A stretch of 64,000 nt of DNA from Salipiger sp. H15 (GCF_040409955.1 NZ_CP123387.1:258787-322786); one strand, 5' to 3'; shown: positions 41,819-50,747, counted from the first letter of the stretch. The notes: a model not told the origin generated them from the sequence alone. Made by a program: numbers and translations.

Positions 41819-42261
41819 GCGGGGGACTCGGAGATCAGCTCGCTCATCGCGCTCAGCCCGAGCAGGTAACCGCGCAGTCCCAGCCCCGCGACGACGCCCG
41901 TGGCGGCCTTGGAGATGAAGGAGTGATGGCGGAAGGGCTCGCGCTTCCAGATGTTGCTCATGTGGCATTCGATGATCGGACCGTTGAAGGCCAGCAGCGC
42001 GTCGAGGATCGCGATCGAGGTGTAGGTCAGACCGGCGGCGTTGATCAGCACCCCGTCGCAGCTTTGCCGCGCCTCCTGGATCCAGTCGATCAGCACGCCC
42101 TCGTGGTTCGACTGGCGGAAGTCGAGCGAGAAGCCAAGCTCCTCCGCCCGCGCAAGGCAGGCAGCCTCGATCTGGGGAAAGCTGTCGGCACCATAGGTGC
42201 CCGACGCATCGAGCCCATAGAGATTGGCATTTGGTCCGTTCAGGAACATCACGGTTTTCAA
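41815..42261 (-). CDS. AroQ-like protein (type II 3-dehydroquinate dehydratase fold) with altered active site, TTG start
   Basis: A 148-residue protein with the type II dehydroquinase fold: NGPNANLYG near residue 8-16, RQSNHEGVLIDWIQEA, INAAGLTYTS, IECHMSNIWKREPFRHHS. But the essential lid Arg (xRREPxxYG in canonical enzymes) is absent: the loop reads LDASGTYG. The conserved THTS is TYTS. The canonical Asn, the HLSN-type His and the FRHHS Arg remain. Thus dehydroquinase activity is doubtful. TTG at 42261 gives the family start (fMet-Lys-Thr-Val) with an AAGGA site eight bases ahead. It sits in a catabolic operon, not with aromatic biosynthesis genes. Confidence 0.8.
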   Translation of the reverse strand: MKTVMFLNGPNANLYGLDASGTYGADSFPQIEAACLARAEELGFSLDFRQSNHEGVLIDWIQEARQSCDGVLINAAGLTYTSIAILDALLAFNGPIIECHMSNIWKREPFRHHSFISKAATGVVAGLGLRGYLLGLSAMSELISESPA

Positions 42262-42371
42262 GTTCTTGTCCTTCCATCTGCGGGGGGTGCGTCCGCTCGA
42301 CCTGCCCGGCGCGACGCGGCGCAAGGCCCCGCGCCGGCCGGAGCGCCGCTCCTCGTCGGGCGGCAGGGCGG

Positions 42372-43622
42372 TCAGGTGTTTTCGTAGGCGTCGTAGTTTC
42401 TCTGGACCCCGATGTGGGTCGCGAGATACTTCGCGTCGTACCAGCATCCGTAGATGAACGAGGACGCGCGGTTGGTCAGCTCGGGAAGCCCGAGGAAGTA
42501 GATCCCGTTCTGTGCCGAGATGCCGCGCTTGTGGAAGGGTGTGCCGTCGTCGTTGAAGGCGTCGACTTGCAGCCAGCTGAAATCGAACTTGAAGCCGGTG
42601 GCCCAGATGATCGTTCCGATATTCTCCTTCGCCAGGTCGACCGCAAGCACGGGATCGGTGACACAGGCGGGATCAGGTTCGATGTTCCACGCCTCGGGTT
42701 CCGGCGGCAGGTTGATGCCGTTGCGCGCGACGTAGTCGTCCGCCTCGCGCAGGACGTCGAGATAGGCGCGATCGCCCTCCAGCAGGTTGGCGCGAAGGTC
42801 ATCGGCGATCGTGATGACGCCGTTGTCACAGGCCGTCGTCATCCCCAGCACGGTGACGCCCATGTTGCCGAGCCGCCGGAAGTCGACCGTGTGACCACCG
42901 TCGTAGCCGGAGACGGCGAAGGCCACGTGCTTCTTCTTGGGGGTGGTCTTGATCTCGTCCCACTTGCCGAGCACACCGAGCCACCAGACATAGTCGCGGT
43001 TGCGATAGCGGCGCGGAGGGCGGTAGTGCTCGCCGATCGAGAGAAAGACCTCGCGACCGGACCGGCGCAGCTCTTCGGCGATCTGGCATCCGGAGGCGCC
43101 GCCGCCCACCACGAGCACCGCCCCCTCGGGCAGGCTTTCGGGGTTCCTGTAGGCGGAGGAGTGCAGTTGCGTCACACCGGCATCTTCGGGGACGATCCGG
43201 GGGAAGCTCGGCACCTGGAACGGGCCGGTTGCGGCGACCACGCGCTGCGCCTCGATCTCGCCCTTCGAGGTCGAGACGATGAAGCCCGGCTTGCCTTCGC
43301 ACTTGCGGACGCGGGTCACCTCGACGCCGGTGCGGACCGGAGCGTCGAACATCCTCGCGTATTCCTCGAAGTACCGCGCCATGCGTTCCTTCGGCGGAAA
43401 GGTCTCGGGGGTCACGTCGTCGAACTCGAGGTTCGGGAAACGGTCATGCCAAGCCGGCCCGTTGGCGACAAGCGAGTCCCACCGCTGCGAGCGCCAGCGT
43501 TCCGCAATCCTGTCTTTCTCGAGAACGATATGGGGGATGCCCATCTGCACGAGATGCTCGCTCATCGCAATTCCGGCTTGGCCAGCACCGACAATGACCG
43601 TGTCGGTCGTTTCGACTGTCAT
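42372..43622 (-). CDS. Flavin-containing monooxygenase (CzcO/FMO-like)
   Basis: A two-dinucleotide-binding flavoprotein monooxygenase of 416 residues. The FAD motif VIVGAGQAGIAMSEHL lies at about residues 9-24, the NADP motif VLVVGGGASGCQIAEEL at about 174-190, and ATGFKFD near 345. The FERGGRFGG-type BVMO fingerprint is only partly visible (ARYFEEYA, TGPFQVPSFPRI). The ATG at 43622 has a GGAAAG site five bases ahead; the open frame extends further upstream without homology. It oxygenates a nitrogen, sulfur or carbonyl group of an unknown substrate, and is the first gene of a three-gene set with AroQ-like and GhrA-like enzymes. Confidence 0.87.
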   Translation of the reverse strand: MTVETTDTVIVGAGQAGIAMSEHLVQMGIPHIVLEKDRIAERWRSQRWDSLVANGPAWHDRFPNLEFDDVTPETFPPKERMARYFEEYARMFDAPVRTGVEVTRVRKCEGKPGFIVSTSKGEIEAQRVVAATGPFQVPSFPRIVPEDAGVTQLHSSAYRNPESLPEGAVLVVGGGASGCQIAEELRRSGREVFLSIGEHYRPPRRYRNRDYVWWLGVLGKWDEIKTTPKKKHVAFAVSGYDGGHTVDFRRLGNMGVTVLGMTTACDNGVITIADDLRANLLEGDRAYLDVLREADDYVARNGINLPPEPEAWNIEPDPACVTDPVLAVDLAKENIGTIIWATGFKFDFSWLQVDAFNDDGTPFHKRGISAQNGIYFLGLPELTNRASSFIYGCWYDAKYLATHIGVQRNYDAYENT

Positions 43623-44095
43623 GATATCTTTCCAGTTCCTGTTCTCTTTTACGCCGGCCGGATAGGGTTGACGCCCAACGAGATTTGAATTCGCGGGCCG
43701 GAGACTTCTGCCCTGAAGGTGGCGGCGGGTGCGGCGGGAAGGAAAGAAGATAATTTCTTGGTTGAGGTTAGGCAGCGTTGTCGATGCCGGCGCCGGAGTG
43801 CTGCGCGAAAGGTCAGCGGCCCTGATGGCATGAGGTAAGCATATATTTTCTAATGAAAAAGATACGAAATCCGGGTGGCTTGACTGGTGCCTCGCGGATG
43901 TTTGGCCTCCTCCACCTCTCCAGCGATCAGGTGGGGCGACCGGAGACGTGATTGAATTTTGGGCTTCTTGAAGATGTGCGAAGCGCCAAGAGCAATTCCG
44001 AAAATTACGAGGACATTTGTTGCGAAATACAATGGCGAAGTTGGCCGCGAAAACCATTCGATTTGCGGCCAATATATATCACCCCCGCCTTGAGT
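43623..44095. promoter_or_regulatory. Intergenic region upstream of the flavin monooxygenase, no supported gene
   Basis: 473 bases, AT-rich compared with the flanks (notably 43840-43870 and 43960-44090). It presumably holds the promoter for the monooxygenase operon. A 60-codon minus-strand frame (43850-44032) has a plausible hydrophobic start but only a TTG start codon and no ribosome-binding site, so I do not call it. Confidence 0.4.
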
Positions 44096-45226
44096 TTATC
44101 CCGCGCGCATTTCCGAAATACTGCGGCGGCCGGTCTGCGCCATCGCGGATTCCAGTTCCTGTGCGAGCATGCCAAAAAGCGCTCCGGGCCCCCTTGGTCC
44201 GAGTGCGGCGATCGCATAGAGGAAAGGTCGCCCAAGAAACACGAAATCGGCACCCGCCTCGAGCGCCTTGAGGATGTCCTCGCCGGTCCGCACGCCGCCA
44301 TCCAGCGCCAGAGGATAGTCCTTCGGCATGATATCGCGGATTTTCCGCAGCGCATCGAGGGGCGCCGGCGCGCCGTCCAGTTGCCGCCCACCATGGCTCG
44401 AAATCTGCACCGCGTCGGCACCCGCATCGCGGGCCCGCATGGCGTCTTCCGGATCGAGGACGCCTTTCAGCACCAGCGCTCCGGACCAGCGCTGCCGGAT
44501 CCGCGAGAATTCCTGCCAGTCGAGACGTCCCGAGCTCTGCCGGGACATCAGCTGCGCGAGGGTCTCGGCCCCGGCCCCGGGGCGGGCGTAATCGGCAAGG
44601 TTCGCGAGCAGCGGCATCCCGCTGCGCGCGGTGGCAAGGCTCCAGACCGGGTGCCGCACGAGGTCGGCGAGCAGGCGCGGCGTGTAGGTCAGCGGCAGTC
44701 CGAAGCCGTTGCGCAGATCCCGCAGGCGCCTGCCGGGGCGGGCCACATCGGCGGTGACGACCAGGCTCTCGTAGCCCGCAGCTTCGGCCCGAGCGATCAG
44801 GTCCTCGGTGATCTCGGTCGAGGCGCCGACATAGAGCTGGAACATCGCGCTCGACGGGGCCGCCTTGCGCATGCTCTCGAGCTTCGCGGTGGCCGGGGTG
44901 GCGGTGACGAAGGGGGCGCCTGCCGCCTCGGCCGCCGCGGCAAAGGCACTGTCCGCGCCGGGCCAAACCAGCCCCGGAAGCCCCACCGGCGCGATGCCGA
45001 AGGGCAGAGCCCAGTCACGCTTCAGAAACCTGTGAGAGAGGCTTGCCGGGGTCGCGGAATTGATCAGAACCCGCGGTCTGAGGCAGGTCTCGCGGAAAGC
45101 CTGACGGCTGCGCGACAGTGCTGTCTCGTCACCGGCGCCGCCATCGAGGTAGTCGAAGACGAAGCGCGGCAGCCGCTTCCGCGCTTTCTCGCGCAGGTCG
45201 GAGACGGAGATCGGCTGCGAGGTCAT
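44096..45226 (-). CDS. FMN-dependent alpha-hydroxyacid oxidase/dehydrogenase (LldD family)
   Basis: A 376-residue barrel enzyme of the glycolate/lactate/mandelate oxidase family. It has the N-terminal FVFDYLDGGAGDETAL (about residues 17-32), the FMN-binding FGIAPVGLPGLVWPGAD, VLKGVLDPEDAM with the Lys, and ISSHGGRQLDG with the catalytic His (normally SNHGGRQLD; here the Asn is Ser). RTGEDILKALEAGADFVFLGRPFLYA closes the barrel. The ATG at 45226 gives the family start; an ATG 19 codons upstream is unsupported. It oxidises a 2-hydroxyacid to a 2-ketoacid. Neighbouring genes do not fix the substrate. Confidence 0.9.
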   Translation of the reverse strand: MTSQPISVSDLREKARKRLPRFVFDYLDGGAGDETALSRSRQAFRETCLRPRVLINSATPASLSHRFLKRDWALPFGIAPVGLPGLVWPGADSAFAAAAEAAGAPFVTATPATAKLESMRKAAPSSAMFQLYVGASTEITEDLIARAEAAGYESLVVTADVARPGRRLRDLRNGFGLPLTYTPRLLADLVRHPVWSLATARSGMPLLANLADYARPGAGAETLAQLMSRQSSGRLDWQEFSRIRQRWSGALVLKGVLDPEDAMRARDAGADAVQISSHGGRQLDGAPAPLDALRKIRDIMPKDYPLALDGGVRTGEDILKALEAGADFVFLGRPFLYAIAALGPRGPGALFGMLAQELESAMAQTGRRSISEMRAG

Positions 45227-45510
45227 CAGACCTGGTTCCTTTCGGGGCGCGGCATGGCGCAAACGACACTGAGCATCTGACAATCTCCGGGATGGACCGC
45301 ACTGGCCCGGGCGGCGCCGGGCGTCGGGGGATGTTCACTGAAGCCGGAGGCGCTCGCAATTTGGAAAATCCTTATCAGCGCGAAGACTTCGGATGTTTTC
45401 ACGGCAATCGCAAAGCTTGGGCGAGAAGGGCACGGGATGACCGATGCAACCTCCCTGAAGGCACCTCGCACTGCGTCAGGTCCGGGCGCGAGAAAGGGAG
45501 GTGTGACCGC

Positions 45511-45684
45511 CTGATCGGACGTACCAAGGCTGGCATGCACACCAAGCTGCATGCCAGCTGCGACAGCAAAGGCCGCCCGATCAGTCTTTTCGTCTCCGCC
45601 GGGCAGGTCGGCGAAACCATCGGGGCGCCCGCGTTGCTGAGCAGCCTGCCAGGCGCCAAGTGGCTGCCCGCTGACACGCGCTTT
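45511..45684 (+). pseudogene. Fragment of an IS5-family transposase
   Basis: About 58 codons of a plus-strand frame (IGRTKAGMHTKLHASCDSKG, then RPISLFVSAGQVGETIGAPALL, then the LPGAKWLPADTRF segment) match the central DDE-domain part of IS5-type transposases, where GRTKGG..TKLH..DxKGRP and SAGQ are typical. Both ends of the gene are missing and no terminal inverted repeats or target duplication are seen. The scrap sits between the hydroxyacid oxidase gene and the TctA stop at 45699, marking a past rearrangement point. Confidence 0.75.
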
Positions 45685-45698
45685 CGCGGGCGCTCCCT

Positions 45699-47207
45699 TC
45701 AGCGTGCGGAGGCTGCCTTCCGCGCCGGGCCTATCCGCAGCATCCAGACGAAGCCGAGCGTCAGCAGGAGCAGCGCGAGGCTGATCGGGCTGGTCACGAA
45801 GATGCTGGGATCGCCCTTGGAGACGATCAGCGACCGGCGCAGGAACTCCTCGAAATAGGGGCCTAGGATGACCCCCATCAGCGCCGGGACCACCGGGTAG
45901 CCGCAGACCCGCAGCAGCATGGCGAGCACGCCGATGGCCAGCGCCACCCACATCTGGAAGATCGAGAAGGTGGAGGCGTAGACGCCGACCATCGAGATCA
46001 TCCCGATGAAGGCATAGAGCACGCCCCGGTTGATCCGCGAGAGGCGCAGGTAGAGCGGGCCGAACAGCAGCACCGACACGAAGATCAGCAGCGAGGCGAC
46101 GAAGAGCGCCGCGAACATCGGCGAGACGACCATGAAATTGTCCGAAAGCAGCGTCGGTCCGGGCACGAGCCCGTGCAGCAGCAGAACGCCGAAGATGATC
46201 GCGGTCACCGCGTCGCCGGGGATGCCCATGGTCAGCAGCGGGATGATTGCGCCGCCGCAGACGCCGTTGTTCGCGGCCTCGGAGGCGGAAAGCCCCTCGT
46301 AGGACCCCTTGCCGAACTCGTCGGGCTTTTTCGCGCTGCGCTTGGCCTCGGCATAGGCGATGAACGAGGCCATCGAGGCGCCGCCGCCGGGCAGCATGCC
46401 GATCAGCACGCCGAGAACCGAGCTCCGGATCATGGCAAAGGCCCCGACCTCGCGGATCCGCGCGCGGCTCGGCAGGAAGTCGCGGCGGCGCGGCGCGGGC
46501 AGGTCGGCCACGGCCTGTGCCTGGCTCAGCCGGGCGGGCATCCCCGCCTGCGCGATCAGCTCGCAGACCGCGAAGAGCCCGATCACCGCGGGCAGCAGGT
46601 TGACGCCCTCGATCAGGTTGTAGCTGTCGAAATCGAACCGCCCCTCGGGCAGCATCGGATCGATGCCGACCGTTGCGATCATCAGCCCGATCGCCATGGC
46701 GGTGGTGGACTTCAGCAGCGAGCCCTGCGAGACGATCGTGACGGTGACGATGGCCAGCAGCACCAGCGAGAACTTGTCCGGCGTCTGGAAGAGCAGCGCG
46801 AGGCTGCTCACCGGCTTGGCGAGCGCGATGAGGATGACCACCCCGGTCAGCCCGCCGATGGTCGAGGCAAAGGCGCTCATCCCCAGCGCCTGCGCGCCTT
46901 CGCCGCGCTTCATCAGCGCGTGGCCGTCGACCGTGGTGATCGCACCCGACGGCGCGCCGGGGATGTTCAGCGTGATGCCGGTGATCGAGCCCGCGTAGAG
47001 CCCGGCCATGTAGATCCCGGCGACCATGACCAGCGCGTCGGCGACATCCATGCTGAAGGTGAAGGGCAGCAAGAGCGCGATCGCCAGCGTCGCCGTCAGG
47101 CCGGGAATGGCCCCGAACACCAGCCCGAGAAGGAAGCCGCCGATGAGGTAGAGGAAGGTCACCGGATGCAACAGCATGAGGAAACCGTCGACGATTTGTG
47201 CGGTCAT
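45699..47207 (-). CDS. tctA: Tripartite tricarboxylate transporter permease TctA
   Basis: The large membrane subunit of a Tct (tripartite tricarboxylate) importer, 502 residues with about twelve helices. Family signatures are GAIPGLTATLAIALLLPFTF near the N-terminus, GITLNIPGAPSGAITTVDGHALMKRGEGAQALG near 90, and GMLPGGGASMASFIAYAEAKRSAK near 270. The stop lies 15 bases from the IS5 scrap, and the C-terminus is full length, so the insertion spared the gene. First of the two Tct systems in the window. Confidence 0.93.
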   Translation of the reverse strand: MTAQIVDGFLMLLHPVTFLYLIGGFLLGLVFGAIPGLTATLAIALLLPFTFSMDVADALVMVAGIYMAGLYAGSITGITLNIPGAPSGAITTVDGHALMKRGEGAQALGMSAFASTIGGLTGVVILIALAKPVSSLALLFQTPDKFSLVLLAIVTVTIVSQGSLLKSTTAMAIGLMIATVGIDPMLPEGRFDFDSYNLIEGVNLLPAVIGLFAVCELIAQAGMPARLSQAQAVADLPAPRRRDFLPSRARIREVGAFAMIRSSVLGVLIGMLPGGGASMASFIAYAEAKRSAKKPDEFGKGSYEGLSASEAANNGVCGGAIIPLLTMGIPGDAVTAIIFGVLLLHGLVPGPTLLSDNFMVVSPMFAALFVASLLIFVSVLLFGPLYLRLSRINRGVLYAFIGMISMVGVYASTFSIFQMWVALAIGVLAMLLRVCGYPVVPALMGVILGPYFEEFLRRSLIVSKGDPSIFVTSPISLALLLLTLGFVWMLRIGPARKAASAR

Positions 47208-47208
47208 C

Positions 47209-47718
47209 TCAGAACTCCCAGAGCGGCAGGTAGAGGTCGAAGAGCTGGACGAAGAAGAGCCAGCCGAAGAGGGTGACGCAGAGCCCGGTCACGACGCCGA
47301 TCAGCGCCGCGCGGCGAAGCTGGCCGCTCTCTTCGTAGTTGAAGTAGCCGGCGATCAGCGCGGTGTAGACAAAGGCCGCCGGCAGGTAGCCGACGTAGAG
47401 AAAGCCGATGACGAAGCTTGCGGTCAGGGCGATGGCGAGGACCGGGCCCAAGAGGCCGACCTGCGGGACGTGCTCCGAGCCTTCGGCGGCGGCCAGCGCG
47501 GCGGCGGCGGGCTTGCGCAGTTCGGCGCCGAGAATGCAGAGCACCGCGACATAGACGAAGACGCACAGCAGCGCAGGCAGGAAGGACGGGCCCGGCTCGC
47601 CCGAGGCGAAGGGGCGGCTCATCTGCAGGATCTGGCTGGCGTAGACGGTGTTCCCGGCCAGCAGCAGCAGCGCAAAGAGGATCTGCCGGGTGGACCGCGG
47701 AGAGGCGGAAGTGGACAT
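47209..47718 (-). CDS. tctB: Tripartite tricarboxylate transporter small subunit TctB
   Basis: Small membrane subunit of the first Tct importer, 169 residues with about four helices (first at 10-28). It shows the weakly conserved TctB layout: helix, Pro/Gly-rich loop (FASGEPGPSFLPALLCVFVYVAVL), then further helices ending in FDLYLPLWEF. One base separates its stop from the TctA start, so the two are co-translated. Assignment rests on position between TctC and TctA, topology and the GPSFLP motif. Confidence 0.88.
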   Translation of the reverse strand: MSTSASPRSTRQILFALLLLAGNTVYASQILQMSRPFASGEPGPSFLPALLCVFVYVAVLCILGAELRKPAAAALAAAEGSEHVPQVGLLGPVLAIALTASFVIGFLYVGYLPAAFVYTALIAGYFNYEESGQLRRAALIGVVTGLCVTLFGWLFFVQLFDLYLPLWEF

Positions 47719-47838
47719 CGAGGGGTTCCTTTGTCCCGCGCCGCGGCGCAGGGCGCGCGCCGCGCGGAACCGGAGCCGCGCAGCGGTGCGTCGAAACGGA
47801 AAATTGGGGCCCGCGACTGCGGGCCCCCAGGGGGGGAG

Positions 47839-48825
47839 TTACTTGCTCAGCAGGCCGGCCTCGACCAGCTCGTCGGTCAGGGCAAAGGCCTTTTCCTGCG
47901 ATGTCTTGACATAGGCGGTGGCCTCTTCGGCGCCCATCCAGACGGCACCCATGCCGGTGTCCGCGGCGACCTTCTGGAACTCGGGGTTGTCGAAGACCTT
48001 CGCGAAGGCCGCCTCGAGCGTGGCGCGCTGCTCGGCGTCCACCTCGGCCTGGGTGGCGAGCAGGCGGAAGCCGCCCCAGACCACGTCATAGCCACTTTCC
48101 TTGAAGGTCGGCACATCCGCGAACTCTTCCGAGCGCTCATCCGCCATCACCGCCAGAACACGGGCCTGACCGGACTGGATCGCGGCATAGGCGGCCGAGA
48201 TGCTGGTCGAGGCGGCATCGGTCTCGCCGGACAGCAACCCTTCCACCTGCGGACCGGAGCCCTTGGGGTAGGGGATGTGCTGCACGTCGATCTCGGCCTG
48301 CTTGGCGAAATCGAGCGCCGGCAGGTGCCAGACACCGCCGAGGCCGACGTTGGAGATCTTCAGCGTTCCGGGGGCCGCCTTGGCCGCCGCGACGAACTCG
48401 TCGAGCGTGGTGAAGGGCGCGTCGGCGCGCACGATGATCGCCGTCGGGTGCACGGTCACGGCGCCGAGATAGGCGAGCTGCTCGGTGTCATAGCCCGGCA
48501 CAAGCTCGTTGTAGGGCACGGTGATGACGCTGTCCCAGGTGAGCGAGCCGATGGTGTAGCCGTCGGGACGCGACTTCATCAGGCGCAGCGTGCCGACGCC
48601 GCTCTGCGCGCCGGTGATGTTCTGGGTGTTGACGCCGACGCCGAGCGGCTCCTCGGCGAAGCTGAGGAAGCTGCGCATCACGGTGTCGGTGCCGCCGCCG
48701 GCGCTCCAGGGCATGATGTGCATGATGTCCTTGCTCGGGTACTCGGCCGCCTGGGCAGGGCCGTGCAGCGCGGCCGTCAGGGTCGCGGCCGCGGCGAAGA
48801 GCTTCGTCACATCCAGTAGTTTCAT
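47839..48825 (-). CDS. tctC: Tripartite tricarboxylate transporter binding protein TctC (Bug family)
   Basis: Periplasmic binding protein of 328 residues. A signal peptide at the N-terminus is cleaved at about residue 27 (AQAAEYPSKDI). The mature start IMHIMPWSAGGGTDTVMRSFL is the Bug/TctC pattern, and the NITGAQSGVGTLRLMKSRPDGY motif and GLGGVWHLPAL segment follow. Binds a carboxylate for the downstream TctBA membrane pair. Directly upstream (61 bases) lies the ThDP enzyme gene, suggesting that its substrate is what is imported. Confidence 0.9.
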   Translation of the reverse strand: MKLLDVTKLFAAAATLTAALHGPAQAAEYPSKDIMHIMPWSAGGGTDTVMRSFLSFAEEPLGVGVNTQNITGAQSGVGTLRLMKSRPDGYTIGSLTWDSVITVPYNELVPGYDTEQLAYLGAVTVHPTAIIVRADAPFTTLDEFVAAAKAAPGTLKISNVGLGGVWHLPALDFAKQAEIDVQHIPYPKGSGPQVEGLLSGETDAASTSISAAYAAIQSGQARVLAVMADERSEEFADVPTFKESGYDVVWGGFRLLATQAEVDAEQRATLEAAFAKVFDNPEFQKVAADTGMGAVWMGAEEATAYVKTSQEKAFALTDELVEAGLLSK

Positions 48826-48886
48826 GGGGAGTCTCCTGTTGGGGGGATGGCAGTCCGGTCTTGTGGCTTTGGGGCTGTGTGCCGGA

Positions 48887-50629
48887 TCAGTAGAAGTAGG
48901 GGAGCTTCTTTTCCTTCGCGGCCTCGATCCACGGCGGAACGAAGGGCACGATCTTGTCCTGCGAGGGCACGCGCATCTCGATGAAGCTGGCGCCGGGATG
49001 GGCGATGGCCTCGGCCAGCGTGGCCTCGATCTGGTCCTCGGAGGTGATGCGCGCGGTCCGGAAGCCGAAGCCCTCGGCGACCTTCACGTAGTCCACCGCG
49101 CCGAAGTCGGTGGTCCAGGGCGCGTCGACATCGTCGAGCAGGATCGCCTCGCCGCGGATCCAGCCGTAGTTGTCGTTGCGGGTCAGGATCACGGTGATGT
49201 TCTTGCCGCTGCGCTTGATGGTCTCGAAATCGCCGAGCACGAAGGCCAGCGAGCCGTCACCGGTGAACGAGATCACCGGCCCGTCATTGGCAAAGGCCGC
49301 GCCGATGCCTGCGGGCACCGAATAGCCGAGCGCGCCCATCGAGTAGTTGGTGATGTAGCGCCGCCCGGCCTCGCGCACCGACAGCAGCGCCGAGGGGTAG
49401 ATCGCCGCGACACCCGGCTCGGCGGTGACGATGGCGTTCGGCGGCAGCAGCCTGTCGAGCGCCTGCGTCAGCTTGACCGGCGAGACCGTGCCCTCGGGCA
49501 TCTCGATGTTGGAGTTGAACACGGCGTCGAGCGCGGTGCGCTTCATCTCGGTCAGGTCGAGCGTCGGGCGCGAGAGGTCCGGGTGCTCGGCCCGGATGAT
49601 CTCGGCCATGTACTCGAGCGTCGCGCGGGCGTCGCCGACCATGCCGACCTTCAGCGGGTAGTTGTTGCCGACATGCGCCTCGGCCATGTCGAGCTGCAGG
49701 AAGGTCGTCTCGGCCGGGTCGCCGTAGAGTTTCCAGTGGTTGGTGCCGCTCGAGTCGGTGTTGGAGCCGACGAAGAAGACGCAGTCGGCGTCCTTCACGT
49801 AGGCATTCGAGTAGTCCATGCCGCCGCGCGCGCCGATCACCCGCAGGGCCAGCGGATGGGTCTCGGGGATCGTGCCCTTGCCGGGAGTGGTGGTGCCGAC
49901 GGGGATCTGCAGCAGCTCGGCCAGCGCCAGAACCGCCTCGCCGGCGCGCGAGATCAGCGCGCCCTGTCCGCAGACGATCGCCGGCTTCTTCGCCGCCAGC
50001 AGCGCGTCGATCGCCTTGCGGATCTTGCCGTGGTCGGCGACCGGGCGGTGCGCCGGGTAGCGGCTGTAGTCGCTGTCGGCATAGAGATCGGCGATCTCGG
50101 CCTCGTCGTGGAAGACGTTGATCGGCACGCGGATGTGCACCGGCGCGGGACGGCCCGAGGTGGCGACGCGGAAGGCCCGGCGCAGCAGGAAGGGGATGTC
50201 CTTCACGTTGGTGAGGTAGAAGGATTCCTTGCAGATGCTCTCGTACATCGCGGTCTGGTCGACCCCGGTCAGCCCGTGCTTCTTGTCCTGGTTCACCGGG
50301 ATGTCCGAGCTGAAGAAGATCACCGGCACCGAGGAGAGGAAGGCCTCGGTGATGCCGGGGGTGCAATGGGTGACACCGGGGCTCGGAGCCTCCAGCACCG
50401 CGGGGCGGCCGGTGATCTTGGCATAGGCCTCGGCGGCGTAGGAGGCGGTGCGCTCGTCGCGGGTCAGCACGTATTCGATGTCGGAGCTGCTCTGCCATTC
50501 CTTGTACCAGCCGATCGTCGTCTCGCCCGGAAGCCCGAAGACATGGCTCACCCCATGCAGTTCCAGCATCCTCAGGATGACCTGCGCCCCGTTCATCACT
50601 TCGCCCACAACACTCTCCAAGTTTGGCAT
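48887..50629 (-). CDS. Thiamine-diphosphate-dependent enzyme (acetolactate-synthase/decarboxylase-like)
   Basis: A 580-residue enzyme of the acetohydroxyacid synthase/decarboxylase family with all three domains: the N-terminal domain (FGLPGETTIGWYKE; the activating Glu in RDERTASYAAEAYAKITGRP), a central domain, and the C-terminal ThDP domain with the metal/ThDP motif GDGSLAFVLGDFETI through NDNYGWI near 440-470. Substrate could be a 2-ketoacid or an oxo-sulfonate or -phosphonate; sequence motifs do not fix it. A shorter start at MNGAQVILRML (residue 12) is possible. It leads the TctCBA genes and diverges from the GntR gene. Confidence 0.85.
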   Translation of the reverse strand: MPNLESVVGEVMNGAQVILRMLELHGVSHVFGLPGETTIGWYKEWQSSSDIEYVLTRDERTASYAAEAYAKITGRPAVLEAPSPGVTHCTPGITEAFLSSVPVIFFSSDIPVNQDKKHGLTGVDQTAMYESICKESFYLTNVKDIPFLLRRAFRVATSGRPAPVHIRVPINVFHDEAEIADLYADSDYSRYPAHRPVADHGKIRKAIDALLAAKKPAIVCGQGALISRAGEAVLALAELLQIPVGTTTPGKGTIPETHPLALRVIGARGGMDYSNAYVKDADCVFFVGSNTDSSGTNHWKLYGDPAETTFLQLDMAEAHVGNNYPLKVGMVGDARATLEYMAEIIRAEHPDLSRPTLDLTEMKRTALDAVFNSNIEMPEGTVSPVKLTQALDRLLPPNAIVTAEPGVAAIYPSALLSVREAGRRYITNYSMGALGYSVPAGIGAAFANDGPVISFTGDGSLAFVLGDFETIKRSGKNITVILTRNDNYGWIRGEAILLDDVDAPWTTDFGAVDYVKVAEGFGFRTARITSEDQIEATLAEAIAHPGASFIEMRVPSQDKIVPFVPPWIEAAKEKKLPYFY

Positions 50630-50647
50630 TCAAGCCGGTGTTCTTGT

Positions 50648-50657
50648 CTGTATACAG
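50648..50657. promoter_or_regulatory. Palindrome, probable GntR operator
   Basis: CTGTATACAG is a perfect 10-bp palindrome, 19 bases upstream of the ThDP-enzyme start and about 91 bases upstream of the GntR start. Its TGTATACA core is a classic FCD-GntR operator type. It would control both divergent transcripts. Confidence 0.65.
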
Positions 50658-50747
50658 CATAGCACGCAGGTCGGAGTGCAAATCAATTGGTTTTTTTCGC
50701 GCCGGCTGCTAAGATCGTGTCGAAGCTCAAGGTTCAGGAATAACCAC

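Noticed and set aside
41815..42261. Housekeeping 3-dehydroquinate dehydratase for aromatic biosynthesis
   Set aside because: Essential catalytic residues are replaced and the gene lies in a catabolic operon, so the name was not assigned.
43850..44032. 60-codon frame with a hydrophobic start (minus strand)
   Set aside because: TTG start, no ribosome-binding site, no homologue recognised; lies in an AT-rich promoter-like region.
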